This document shows positions 7,439 to 12,506 of a DNA stretch of 12,506 nt, piece after piece. Each line of letters begins with the position of its first letter. Position 1 is the stretch's first letter. Origin of the DNA: an uncultured Collinsella sp. (GTDB lineage: Bacteria > Actinomycetota > Coriobacteriia > Coriobacteriales > Coriobacteriaceae); NCBI GenBank assembly GCA_900545165.1, contig UQYA01000055.1:1-12506 (forward strand), in the 5' to 3' direction. Both the position numbers and the translations under genes were made by a program. The notes beneath the pieces are model-generated. The model was given only the letters and a program-made list of their open reading frames with translations. It was not told the DNA's origin and made no database searches.

Positions 7439-7544
7439 AGCTTCCCCGGGCACCCGATCTTGGGGTGAAAGCGGTCGAGCGTGACCCATTAGGTCAACGC
7501 CCGACCGCTTTCACCCCAACCTCGGGCACCCGGGAAACCTTTAC
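7435..7544 (+). repeat. Long imperfect inverted repeat (about 110-nt hairpin) between nanA and nanK
   Basis: Two arms of about 50 bases pair almost end to end around a CATTA loop (7487-7491). Paired blocks are 7435-7440/7539-7544, 7442-7443/7536-7537, 7445-7450/7529-7534, 7453-7457/7522-7526, an 18-bp block 7460-7477/7502-7519, 7479-7482/7497-7500 and 7483-7486/7492-7495. That is about 45 base pairs, with short, mostly symmetrical mismatches and one bulged A (7496). The base of the stem includes the nanA stop codon (7436-7438). No T tract follows (AAACCTTTACC), so it is not a standard intrinsic terminator. It could be an RNase III-type processing or stability element, or a small REP/MITE-like repeat; no target-site duplication is evident. 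Confidence 0.85.
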
Positions 7545-7545
7545 C

Positions 7546-7569
7546 AAGCTGCGGCGATAACGCAGCCTT
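7546..7569 (+). other. Second small stem-loop upstream of nanK
   Basis: GCTGCG (7548-7553) pairs with CGCAGC (7561-7566) around a 7-base loop, and flanking AA/TT can extend it with one bulge. A T-rich stretch (GTTGTTTTTT, 7581-7590) lies 11 or more bases farther on, too far for a textbook terminator. It stands only 2 bases after the long inverted repeat. Confidence 0.4.
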
Positions 7570-7591
7570 CATTTCCTGTAGTTGTTTTTTA

Positions 7592-7604
7592 TCTCCTAAG
7601 GAGA
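7592..7604 (+). promoter_or_regulatory. nanK ribosome binding site inside a short palindrome
   Basis: TCTCCT (7592-7597) and AGGAGA (7599-7604) are inverted copies flanking one base. The right arm contains the Shine-Dalgarno sequence AAGGAG (7598-7603), 6 bases before ATG 7610. Five base pairs around a three-base loop could mask the site weakly; the palindrome may equally be chance, since the complement of a Shine-Dalgarno is itself pyrimidine-rich. Confidence 0.4.
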
Positions 7605-7609
7605 GCGAC

Positions 7610-8575
7610 ATGGAGAACAAGTACGTCTGCTCTGTCGATATCGGCGGAACTAAGATCGCGACTGCCATCATGGAGTACCCGGCTGACGGCAATGTGCCCC
7701 ATCCCGTTTTTGAGGCCGAGGTTCCCACCGAGGCTCAAGAGGGCGGCGAGGCCGTCTTCCAGCGTATCGAAGCGTCCATCAAGGCTGCTCTCGAGGCGAA
7801 TCCCGATGTCGAGGTCCTTGGCGTCGGCATTGGTGCCGCCGGCGTCGTCGATCCCAAGACGGGCGCCATCGCGTATGCCAACGAGATCATGCCCGGCTGG
7901 TCCGGCGTCCAGTTGGGGCCGCGTCTGCGCGAGGACCTCGGTCTTCCCGTTGCCGTTGTAGGCGACGTGCAGGCTCATGCTCTGGGCGAGGCCCACTGGG
8001 GCGTCGGCAAGGGCAAGTTCTCCGTCTTGTGTCTTGGCATCGGTACGGGCATCGGCGGCGCATATGTCGAGAACGGCCGCGTGATGCAAGGCTTCCATGG
8101 TGCTGCTGGCCATATGGGCCACATCGAGTGCTCGGCTGCCGCCGGCATTCCCTGCGCCTGTGGGCGTTCCGGCCATCTGGAGTCGGTTGCTTCGGGCACT
8201 TCCATTGGTCGAATGTACGATGAGCGCTTTGGTCGCGTCGACCCCAGCCGTCCTTCGGTCGGTCGCGATGTGAACGACCTGTGCCGCGCGGGCGACGCAA
8301 AGGCGACCGAGGTCATCCATGACGCCGGCTTTGCGCTGGGTGCCAGCTTGGGCTCGCTCGCTAACATCCTGGACCCCGAGGTCATCGTGCTTTCGGGTGG
8401 CGTGATTCACCAAGGTCCCGATTGGCGTTCACAGACGTGGAAGGATTCGGTGCACGAGGGCTATGCCAGCCAGGCGCTCGATCCGCTTCAGGACACGCCG
8501 ATCCTCATCGGTTCTCTGGAGGGCGATGCTCCGCTCATCGGTGCCGCTGAGCATCTTCTTGCCTCGTTGAAGTAA
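7610..8575 (+). CDS. nanK: ROK-family kinase, probable N-acetylmannosamine kinase
   Basis: This 321-residue cytoplasmic sugar kinase of the ROK family probably phosphorylates ManNAc released by NanA to ManNAc-6-P, using ATP. DIGGTK (10-15) is the N-terminal phosphate-binding motif, Asp119 (VGDVQAHALGE) sits at the catalytic-base position, and GIGTGIGGAYV is the second phosphate loop. The ROK zinc region is present: His168 and/or His171 (GHMGHIEC), Cys174, Cys182 and Cys184 in CACGRSGH. The usual final Cys of CxCGxxGC is His189 here, still a possible zinc ligand. LDPEVIVLSGGV near the C-terminus is the adenosine-side motif. ATG 7610 follows AAGGAG by 6 bases. ROK enzymes vary in sugar specificity (glucose, GlcNAc, ManNAc, allose), so the ManNAc call rests on its place between nanA and nanE. 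A glucokinase role is the main alternative. Confidence 0.85.
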   Translation: MENKYVCSVDIGGTKIATAIMEYPADGNVPHPVFEAEVPTEAQEGGEAVFQRIEASIKAALEANPDVEVLGVGIGAAGVVDPKTGAIAYANEIMPGWSGVQLGPRLREDLGLPVAVVGDVQAHALGEAHWGVGKGKFSVLCLGIGTGIGGAYVENGRVMQGFHGAAGHMGHIECSAAAGIPCACGRSGHLESVASGTSIGRMYDERFGRVDPSRPSVGRDVNDLCRAGDAKATEVIHDAGFALGASLGSLANILDPEVIVLSGGVIHQGPDWRSQTWKDSVHEGYASQALDPLQDTPILIGSLEGDAPLIGAAEHLLASLK

Positions 8576-8591
8576 ACGTATCTTCTGTAGG

Positions 8592-8622
8592 AGCCTCCCG
8601 AGACAACACGCCTCGGGAGGCT
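8592..8622 (+). other. Perfect stem-loop between nanK and nanE
   Basis: AGCCTCCCGAG (8592-8602) pairs perfectly with CTCGGGAGGCT (8612-8622) around a 9-base loop, giving 11 bp. It is followed by GTTCTGAGAA without a T tract and lies just before the nanE ribosome binding site (GAGAAAGG, 8628-8635). It could be a partial terminator or an mRNA stabiliser inside the operon. Confidence 0.65.
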
Positions 8623-8645
8623 GTTCTGAGAAAGGTTGCAGCCTT

Positions 8646-9332
8646 ATGACCGTCGATCCTTTGATTCAATCCCTGAAGGGTAAGCTCGTCGTGAGCGTTC
8701 AGGCGTATATGGGCGAGCCGCTTCGTACGCCCGAGACCATGGCTCAAATGTCTCGTGCTTGCGAGCTCGGCGGCGCCGCCGCCATTCGCTGCCAGGGCCT
8801 TGCCGACATTGCCGCCATTAAGGGTCGCTGTGAGGTTCCTGTTATCGGCCTGTGGAAGGATGGGCACGAGGGCGTTTACATCACGCCGACGCTGCGTCAC
8901 GCTCGCGCCTGCGTTGCTGCGGGTGCCGATATCGTGGCGATCGACGCCACCGATCGTCCGCGTCCCGACGGCAAGTCGGTCGAGGATACCTTCCGCCCGC
9001 TGCACGAGGAGGGTGTGCTCCTGATGGCGGATTGTGCCACCATCGAGGACATTCGCCGTGCGGTTGATATGGGCTTCGACCTTGTATCCACCACGCTTTC
9101 TCACGGTGTCGCTGCCATCGACTGCACCATGGCCGATGGCCCCGATCTGCCGCTCCTGCGTCAGGCGACCGAGGAATTCCCCGGTCTTCCCATCATCTGC
9201 GAGGGCCGCGTGCATACGCCCGAGGAGGCTCGCGCCGCGATCGATGCTGGCGCCTGGGCCGTTGTCGTCGGCACCGCCATCACGCACCCCACGAGTATTA
9301 CGAGTTGGTTCAAGGCTGCGCTTGAGGCGTAA
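8646..9332 (+). CDS. nanE: N-acetylmannosamine-6-phosphate 2-epimerase
   Basis: This 228-residue cytoplasmic TIM-barrel enzyme converts ManNAc-6-P to GlcNAc-6-P, the step that feeds sialic acid carbon into the amino-sugar pathway (NagA and NagB, not in this window). The length is normal for NanE. Typical segments are LVVSVQA at the first strand, AAIRCQG, PVIGLWK with Lys71, YITPTLRHA, GADIVAIDATDRPRPDG (about 93-109), ADCAT (128-132), STTLSHG and PIICEGRVHTPE with Glu186. Lys71 and Glu186 sit where the family's catalytic lysine and glutamate are found. The C-terminal VVVGTAITHP is the phosphate-binding end. The start is ATG 8646 with GAGAAAGG about 10 bases upstream. NanE has few look-alikes, so this gene is the firmest evidence that the whole cluster is for sialic acid. 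It is the last gene of the cluster; a terminator-like hairpin follows. Confidence 0.95.
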   Translation: MTVDPLIQSLKGKLVVSVQAYMGEPLRTPETMAQMSRACELGGAAAIRCQGLADIAAIKGRCEVPVIGLWKDGHEGVYITPTLRHARACVAAGADIVAIDATDRPRPDGKSVEDTFRPLHEEGVLLMADCATIEDIRRAVDMGFDLVSTTLSHGVAAIDCTMADGPDLPLLRQATEEFPGLPIICEGRVHTPEEARAAIDAGAWAVVVGTAITHPTSITSWFKAALEA

Positions 9333-9359
9333 GACAGGCCTCGTATCCGCTCGGGGCGG

Positions 9360-9365
9360 TATACT
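9360..9365 (+). promoter_or_regulatory. Possible -10 element of a rapZ promoter
   Basis: TATACT matches five of six -10 consensus bases and lies in the nanE-rapZ gap, 69 bases before the rapZ ATG. No convincing -35 is found at normal spacing (GGCCTC at 17 bases); AAGACA (9331-9336) is 23 bases away. If used, transcription would start near 9372, placing the next hairpin in the rapZ leader. Confidence 0.3.
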
Positions 9366-9383
9366 CAATATAGGCAATTGACC

Positions 9384-9420
9384 GCGCGGGATCCGGGTTG
9401 CTGGGTCCCGCGCTTGTTTT
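9384..9420 (+). terminator. Probable intrinsic terminator after nanE
   Basis: GCGCGGGATCC (9384-9394) pairs with GGGTCCCGCGC (9403-9413) as 11 bp with one G-T wobble around an 8-base loop. TTGTTTT (9414-9420) follows directly. It is the only hairpin in the window with a reasonable T-rich tail and fits as the end of the nan transcript. Because it lies only 13 bases before the rapZ start, it could instead act as a leader attenuator for rapZ. Confidence 0.7.
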
Positions 9421-9433
9421 CGGGAGGCAGCAC

Positions 9434-10354
9434 ATGCAAAAGGGAGATGCCATGGATGCGGCGGAGCGCTCGGAGCGCATCCCCGATATCGTCATCATCA
9501 CCGGAATGTCCGGATCGGGCCGCACGCAGGCCATGCACGTGTTCGAGGACATGGGCTATTTTTGCATCGATAACCTGCCTCCACGTCTCATCGCCCAGCT
9601 TGCCGAGCTCGTCGGCATCAATACGGGCGTGGGCAGGCATCTCGCCGTCACCTGCGATTTGCGTAGCCAGGGACTGTTTGACGAGTTGCTCGATGCGGTC
9701 GCCGCGCTCGAAGAGCGCGAGATGAGCTGCGACATCGTGTTCCTGGAGGCTTCTGACGAGGTGCTGATTCGTCGCTACAGCGAAAATCGCCGCCGTCATC
9801 CCATTGCCAAGCCGGGGGAGACTACGGCCGATGCCATTCAGCGCGAGCGCCTTCAGCTTCAGGGCGTGCGCGACCGAGCCGATATGATTATCGACACGAG
9901 CCGTCTGCGCACCTCTGCGCTGCGCAACAAGCTACGTATGGCATTTTCCGAGCTGTCCGACCAGCAGCTCATGGACGTCCACGTGTTCTCGTTTGGCTTT
10001 AAGCATGGCATGCCCGTCGAGGCGGACATTATGATCGACGTCCGCTTCCTGCCCAATCCGTTCTACGATCCCGAGATGCGCACGATGACCGGTCTCGATA
10101 AAAAGGTCTCCGATTTTGTTCTGGATCATCCCAAGACGCAGGAGTTTTGGAAGGCTTGGACACAGCTGCTCGATACGGTGATGCCGGGCTATATCGCGGA
10201 GGGCAAGCCGCAGCTTTCTATCGCCATCGGCTGCACGGGCGGCCAGCACCGCAGCGTTGCCATTGCCGAGGCCACGGCCCGTTACCTGGAAGGCGCTCAG
10301 TATCATGTGAGCATCTCCCACCGCGACCTGTCGCGCGCCAACACGAAGGCATAG
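9434..10354 (+). CDS. rapZ: RNase adapter / nucleotide-binding protein RapZ (YvcJ)
   Basis: This is a 306-residue RapZ/YvcJ-family cytoplasmic protein. In E. coli RapZ governs GlmS through small RNAs and senses glucosamine-6-P; the role in Gram-positives is less clear. The N-terminal P-loop is GMSGSGRT (24-31), with Arg30 in place of the usual Lys, as I also recall for actinobacterial members. VFEDMGYFCIDNLPPRL follows. The C-terminal domain carries FSFGFKHGMPVEADI, DVRFLPNPFYDPEMR and GCTGGQHRS (266-274), the best-conserved family motif. ATG 9434 has GGGAGG (9422-9427) 6 bases upstream and gives the length above; ATG 9452 also has its own purine-rich site (AAGGGAG) and would give 300 residues. 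The gene runs into whiA with a 6-base gap, a classic pairing, though yvcK, usually between them, is not there. Confidence 0.95.
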   Translation: MQKGDAMDAAERSERIPDIVIITGMSGSGRTQAMHVFEDMGYFCIDNLPPRLIAQLAELVGINTGVGRHLAVTCDLRSQGLFDELLDAVAALEEREMSCDIVFLEASDEVLIRRYSENRRRHPIAKPGETTADAIQRERLQLQGVRDRADMIIDTSRLRTSALRNKLRMAFSELSDQQLMDVHVFSFGFKHGMPVEADIMIDVRFLPNPFYDPEMRTMTGLDKKVSDFVLDHPKTQEFWKAWTQLLDTVMPGYIAEGKPQLSIAIGCTGGQHRSVAIAEATARYLEGAQYHVSISHRDLSRANTKA

Positions 10355-10360
10355 GCCTGC

Positions 10361-11290
10361 ATGTCGTTTACCGCTGAGGTGCGCGACGAGCTTGCGCGCT
10401 GCGAACCCGAATGTGAATACTGCGACTTGTCGACGCTTGCCGCCCTCACGCGCGTGAGCGGTACGCTCTCGCTTGCCGGCTCTGGGCGGTATCGTTTGAC
10501 GGTTGCGACTGAGACGGGAGCCGTCGCGCGCACGATGATCACGCTGACGCATCGTATCCTTAAGCTCAAAACGGAGTTCACCGTCCGTAAATCTGTATTG
10601 CATAAGGTTCGAAACTACCTCATCACCTTGCCTGATCAGCCCGATTTGGATAAGGCTCTGGTGCTGCTGGGCATTCTCGACCGTAGGGGAGGGCTCGTCG
10701 CAGGTGTGCCGCGTCACATTGTCGCCCGTCCTTGCTGTAGACTTGCCTATATCCGCGGCGCGCTCATCGCGGGCGGCTTCGTGGCCGATCCACGCGGCGA
10801 TTTTCATTTGGAGATCGCTGTGCAGGGCGAGCAATATGCCAAGGGGCTCTGCGATCTGTTGGAGCAGATTGGGGTCCATGCGCGTGTTAATGCACGGCGG
10901 GGGTCATATGCCGTGTACATTAAGAGCGCCGAGGAAATCGAGCATCTATTAAAGCTGATTGGTGCCAAGCGCAGCGTTGCCGAGATTGAGGAGGCGCGCG
11001 CGGTCAAGTTGGTTAAGAACGATGTGAACCGTCGCGTGAACGCCGAGCTCGCCAACCAGACCAGAAGTGCCGGTGCCGCCCAACATCAGCTTGCGCTTAT
11101 CGATGAGCTCGAGCAGCGTGGCCTTCGCGATGCGCTTCCGGATGCCTTGGCGGTCTTTTGCGACCTGCGCGAGCGTTATCCCGATCTGTCGCTGCGTGAT
11201 TTAGGGGAGATGGCTGACCCTCCCTTGTCGAAGTCGGCCCTCTACCATCGTGTTTTACGGCTTGAAAAGCTCATTGAAGCAAACAGGTAG
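10361..11290 (+). CDS. whiA: DNA-binding protein WhiA
   Basis: This 309-residue protein is WhiA, a conserved Gram-positive DNA-binding protein. It is a sporulation regulator in Streptomyces and is linked to cell division and chromosome segregation in Bacillus. The N-terminal part is a degenerate LAGLIDADG homing-endonuclease fold, seen here as SFTAEVRDELAR at the start, the LVLLGILDRRGGLVAG segment, CCRLAYIRGALIAGG (about 126-140) and DFHLEIAV. The C-terminal part is the helix-turn-helix, including VNRRVNAELANQ and SLRDLGEMADPPLSKSALYHR near 283-303. The start is ATG 10361, 6 bases after the rapZ stop, with GAAGG (10345-10349) as a modest ribosome binding site, so it is cotranscribed with rapZ. 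Length and motif order are normal. No obvious terminator hairpin follows the stop; the sequence turns abruptly AT-rich. Confidence 0.95.
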   Translation: MSFTAEVRDELARCEPECEYCDLSTLAALTRVSGTLSLAGSGRYRLTVATETGAVARTMITLTHRILKLKTEFTVRKSVLHKVRNYLITLPDQPDLDKALVLLGILDRRGGLVAGVPRHIVARPCCRLAYIRGALIAGGFVADPRGDFHLEIAVQGEQYAKGLCDLLEQIGVHARVNARRGSYAVYIKSAEEIEHLLKLIGAKRSVAEIEEARAVKLVKNDVNRRVNAELANQTRSAGAAQHQLALIDELEQRGLRDALPDALAVFCDLRERYPDLSLRDLGEMADPPLSKSALYHRVLRLEKLIEANR

Positions 11291-11335
11291 TTTAAAGTAT
11301 CGACTTATATATGGATTTAGCTGCTATTTTATTCT

Positions 11336-11349
11336 TTAAAACGTTTTAA
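11336..11349. promoter_or_regulatory. Perfect 14-bp palindrome with central CG upstream of gap (candidate operator)
   Basis: TTAAAACGTTTTAA is a perfect palindrome. The core AAAACGTTTT resembles operators of LacI-family regulators (PurR, CcpA-like), which typically centre on CG. It lies in the AT-rich whiA-gap gap, 56 bases upstream of the proposed gap -10. The palindrome is seen directly; the regulator class is inference. Confidence 0.45.
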
Positions 11350-11364
11350 CCCAAATTTGATTTT

Positions 11365-11389
11365 CAATTTCGAGCATTCTCGTGAAATT
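11365..11389. repeat. Imperfect inverted repeat upstream of gap
   Basis: AATTTC (11367-11372) with GAG (11373-11375), and CTC (11379-11381) with GAAATT (11384-11389), are inverted copies around CATT, offset by an extra GT in the right half. It overlaps the likely -35 region of gap, so it may be a repressor or activator site, or simply AT-rich promoter sequence. Confidence 0.3.
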
Positions 11390-11411
11390 CAAGTCAAAAA
11401 AAAGGTATATT
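11382..11411 (+). promoter_or_regulatory. Likely gap promoter
   Basis: TATATT (11406-11411) is a good -10 (5 of 6). GTGAAA (11382-11387) is a fair -35 (4 of 6) at 18 bases. An A-rich run (eight A, 11396-11403) fills the spacer end. Transcription would begin near 11418, giving a leader of about 65 bases. The surrounding AT-rich sequence in an otherwise GC-rich window supports a promoter here. Confidence 0.55.
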
Positions 11412-11431
11412 AGGCGAGTGGTTAGTTTGTG

Positions 11432-11466
11432 GGCCTCAACGGCGGGCGCTGTAGCTCGCGGGGGCC
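11432..11466 (+). promoter_or_regulatory. Structured 5' leader of gap
   Basis: GGCCTC (11432-11437) pairs with GGGGCC (11461-11466), and inside it GCGGGC (11442-11447) pairs with GCTCGC (11454-11459) around a 6-base loop. Each stem contains one G-T wobble. The stem ends 5 bases before the ribosome binding site (AAAGGAG, 11472-11478) and leaves it exposed. It may stabilise the gap mRNA; it matches no riboswitch I recognise. Confidence 0.4.
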
Positions 11467-11483
11467 TTACGAAAGGAGACACA

Positions 11484-12506
11484 ATGGCAGTAAAGGTTGC
11501 TATTAACGGCTTCGGTCGCATCGGTCGTCTGGCTTTCCGTCAGATGTTCGGTCATGAGGGCTCCGAGATCGTCGCTATCAACGACCTCACCTCTCCCGAT
11601 ATGCTCGCTTACCTGCTGAAGTACGACTCCACGCAGGGCAACTACGCTCGCGATCACGAGGTCGTTGCTGGCGAGGATTCCATCACCGTTGACGGCAAGG
11701 AGATCAAGATCTACAAGGAGGCCGACGCTAACAACCTGCCTTGGGGCGACCTTGACGTCGACGTCGTTCTCGAGTGCACCGGCTTCTACACCAGCAAGGC
11801 TAAGGCTCAGGCCCACATCAACGCTGGCGCCAAGAAGGTCGTCATCTCCGCTCCGGCCGGCAGCGATCTGCCCACCATCGTGTACAACGTCAACCATGAG
11901 ACGCTGACCGCTGAGGACAACATCATCTCCGCTGCTTCCTGCACCACCAACTGCCTCGCCCCGATGGCCAAGGGTCTGAACGACTTCGCTCCCATCGTGT
12001 CCGGCATCATGACCACCATCCACGCCTTCACCGGCGATCAGATGCCGCTCGACGGCCCGCAGCGCAAGGGCAACTTCCGTCGCTCCCGCGCCTGCTCCGA
12101 GAACATCGTCCCGAACACCACGGGCGCTGCCAAGGCCATCGGCCTGGTTCTCCCCGAGCTCAACGGCAAGCTCATCGGTGCCGCCCAGCGCGTCCCGACG
12201 CCGACCGGCTCGCTGACCAACCTCTACGCCGTCGTTGACAAGAAGGTCACCGTCGACGAGGTCAACGCTGCCATGAAGGCCTACGCCGAGACCATCCCCG
12301 AGACCTTCGCCTACAACGAGGACCAGATCGTCTCCCGCGACATCGTCGGCGAGACCCACGGCTCCATCTTCGACGCCACTCAGACCATGTGCTCTGACCT
12401 CGGCAACGGCCAGACCCTCGTTCAGGTCACCTCTTGGTACGACAACGAGAACTCCTACACCTCTCAGATGGTCCGCACCATCAAGTACTTCGAGAAGTTC
12501 GTTGCT
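11484..12506 (+). CDS. gap: Glyceraldehyde-3-phosphate dehydrogenase, type I (3' end cut by window)
   Basis: This is the glycolytic NAD-dependent GAPDH, which oxidises and phosphorylates glyceraldehyde-3-P to 1,3-bisphosphoglycerate in the cytoplasm as a tetramer. The open frame gives 341 residues with no stop inside the window, so only the last few residues should be missing. It starts MAVKVAINGFGRIGRLAFRQ, the Rossmann fold, and the Asp in AINDLT marks preference for NAD over NADP. The catalytic Cys153 lies in SCTTNCLAP and His180 in TTIHAFTGDQ. TGAAKA and the C-terminal WYDNENSYTSQM are family hallmarks. ATG 11484 follows AAAGGAG by 5 bases. Placement after whiA is common in actinobacteria, where pgk and tpi often follow. 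Codon choice is strongly biased, as for a highly expressed gene, and it appears to have its own promoter. Confidence 0.97.
   Translation, partial: MAVKVAINGFGRIGRLAFRQMFGHEGSEIVAINDLTSPDMLAYLLKYDSTQGNYARDHEVVAGEDSITVDGKEIKIYKEADANNLPWGDLDVDVVLECTGFYTSKAKAQAHINAGAKKVVISAPAGSDLPTIVYNVNHETLTAEDNIISAASCTTNCLAPMAKGLNDFAPIVSGIMTTIHAFTGDQMPLDGPQRKGNFRRSRACSENIVPNTTGAAKAIGLVLPELNGKLIGAAQRVPTPTGSLTNLYAVVDKKVTVDEVNAAMKAYAETIPETFAYNEDQIVSRDIVGETHGSIFDATQTMCSDLGNGQTLVQVTSWYDNENSYTSQMVRTIKYFEKFVA

Noticed and set aside
6446..7489. A 347-codon minus-strand frame opposite nanA
   Set aside because: It has the same antisense shadow pattern, no family motif and no ribosome binding site, and it covers the whole of a convincing nanA.
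7581..7590. T-rich run before nanK as part of an intrinsic terminator
   Set aside because: It begins 11 or more bases after the nearest stem and is followed directly by the nanK ribosome binding site, so the spacing is wrong.
11291..11483. A small gene or non-coding RNA in the AT-rich whiA-gap gap
   Set aside because: I found no frame with a ribosome binding site and no compact RNA fold; the stretch is better explained as promoter and leader of gap.
11436..12359. A 307-codon minus-strand frame opposite gap
   Set aside because: Its sequence is Gly/Asp/Val/Leu-rich and repetitive, mirroring the strong codon bias of gap; GAPDH on the plus strand is certain.
1..12506. CRISPR array, tRNA/rRNA genes, insertion sequence or prophage parts
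   Set aside because: I saw no regularly spaced repeats, no cloverleaf or rRNA sequence, no transposase or integrase motifs, and no target-site duplications.

Overview
The window looks like a chromosomal stretch from a GC-rich actinobacterium of the class Coriobacteriia, with Collinsella the best guess. This rests on GC-rich codon use with C or G at third positions, a RapZ with the actinobacterial Walker A variant (Arg in place of Lys), and the rapZ-whiA-gap gene order. The genus is an inference from protein style and context; no 16S gene or other marker is present. All eleven genes lie on the plus strand.

Bases 1-9332 hold a sialic acid (N-acetylneuraminate) uptake and catabolism cluster. 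It starts inside a family-5 substrate-binding protein. Next come a DppB-type permease, a DppC permease fused to a DppD-type ATPase, and a DppF-type ATPase. A CE7-family acetyl esterase follows, overlapped by a shorter CE7-like paralogue that has lost its nucleophile. The last three genes are a DHDPS-superfamily aldolase (NanA), a ROK sugar kinase (NanK) and ManNAc-6-phosphate 2-epimerase (NanE). A coherent reading is that the transporter imports sialic acid, the esterase removes O-acetyl groups, NanA splits Neu5Ac into ManNAc and pyruvate, NanK phosphorylates ManNAc, and NanE converts ManNAc-6-P to GlcNAc-6-P. NanE is the most diagnostic member. The binding protein, permease, permease-ATPase fusion, ATPase layout matches the peptide-type sialic acid importers (SatABCD / SiaEFGI) known from other bacteria. 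No nan regulator, sialidase, NagA or NagB lies in the window.

Every gap longer than about 50 bases in this cluster contains a GC-rich stem-loop, mostly without a T tract. The largest is an imperfect hairpin of about 110 nt between nanA and nanK. A more conventional terminator-like hairpin with a T-rich tail follows nanE, and a possible promoter lies just before it.

Bases 9434-12506 are core genome: rapZ, whiA and an almost complete gap (GAPDH) that runs off the end. The gene yvcK, usually between rapZ and whiA, is missing from that position. The 193-base gap before gap is the only AT-rich stretch. It carries a perfect 14-bp palindrome with a central CG (LacI-family style), a second inverted repeat, a likely promoter and a structured 5' leader.

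The items most worth following up are the active/dead esterase pair, the long nanA-nanK hairpin, the unusual tail pocket of NanA, and the palindrome ahead of gap.
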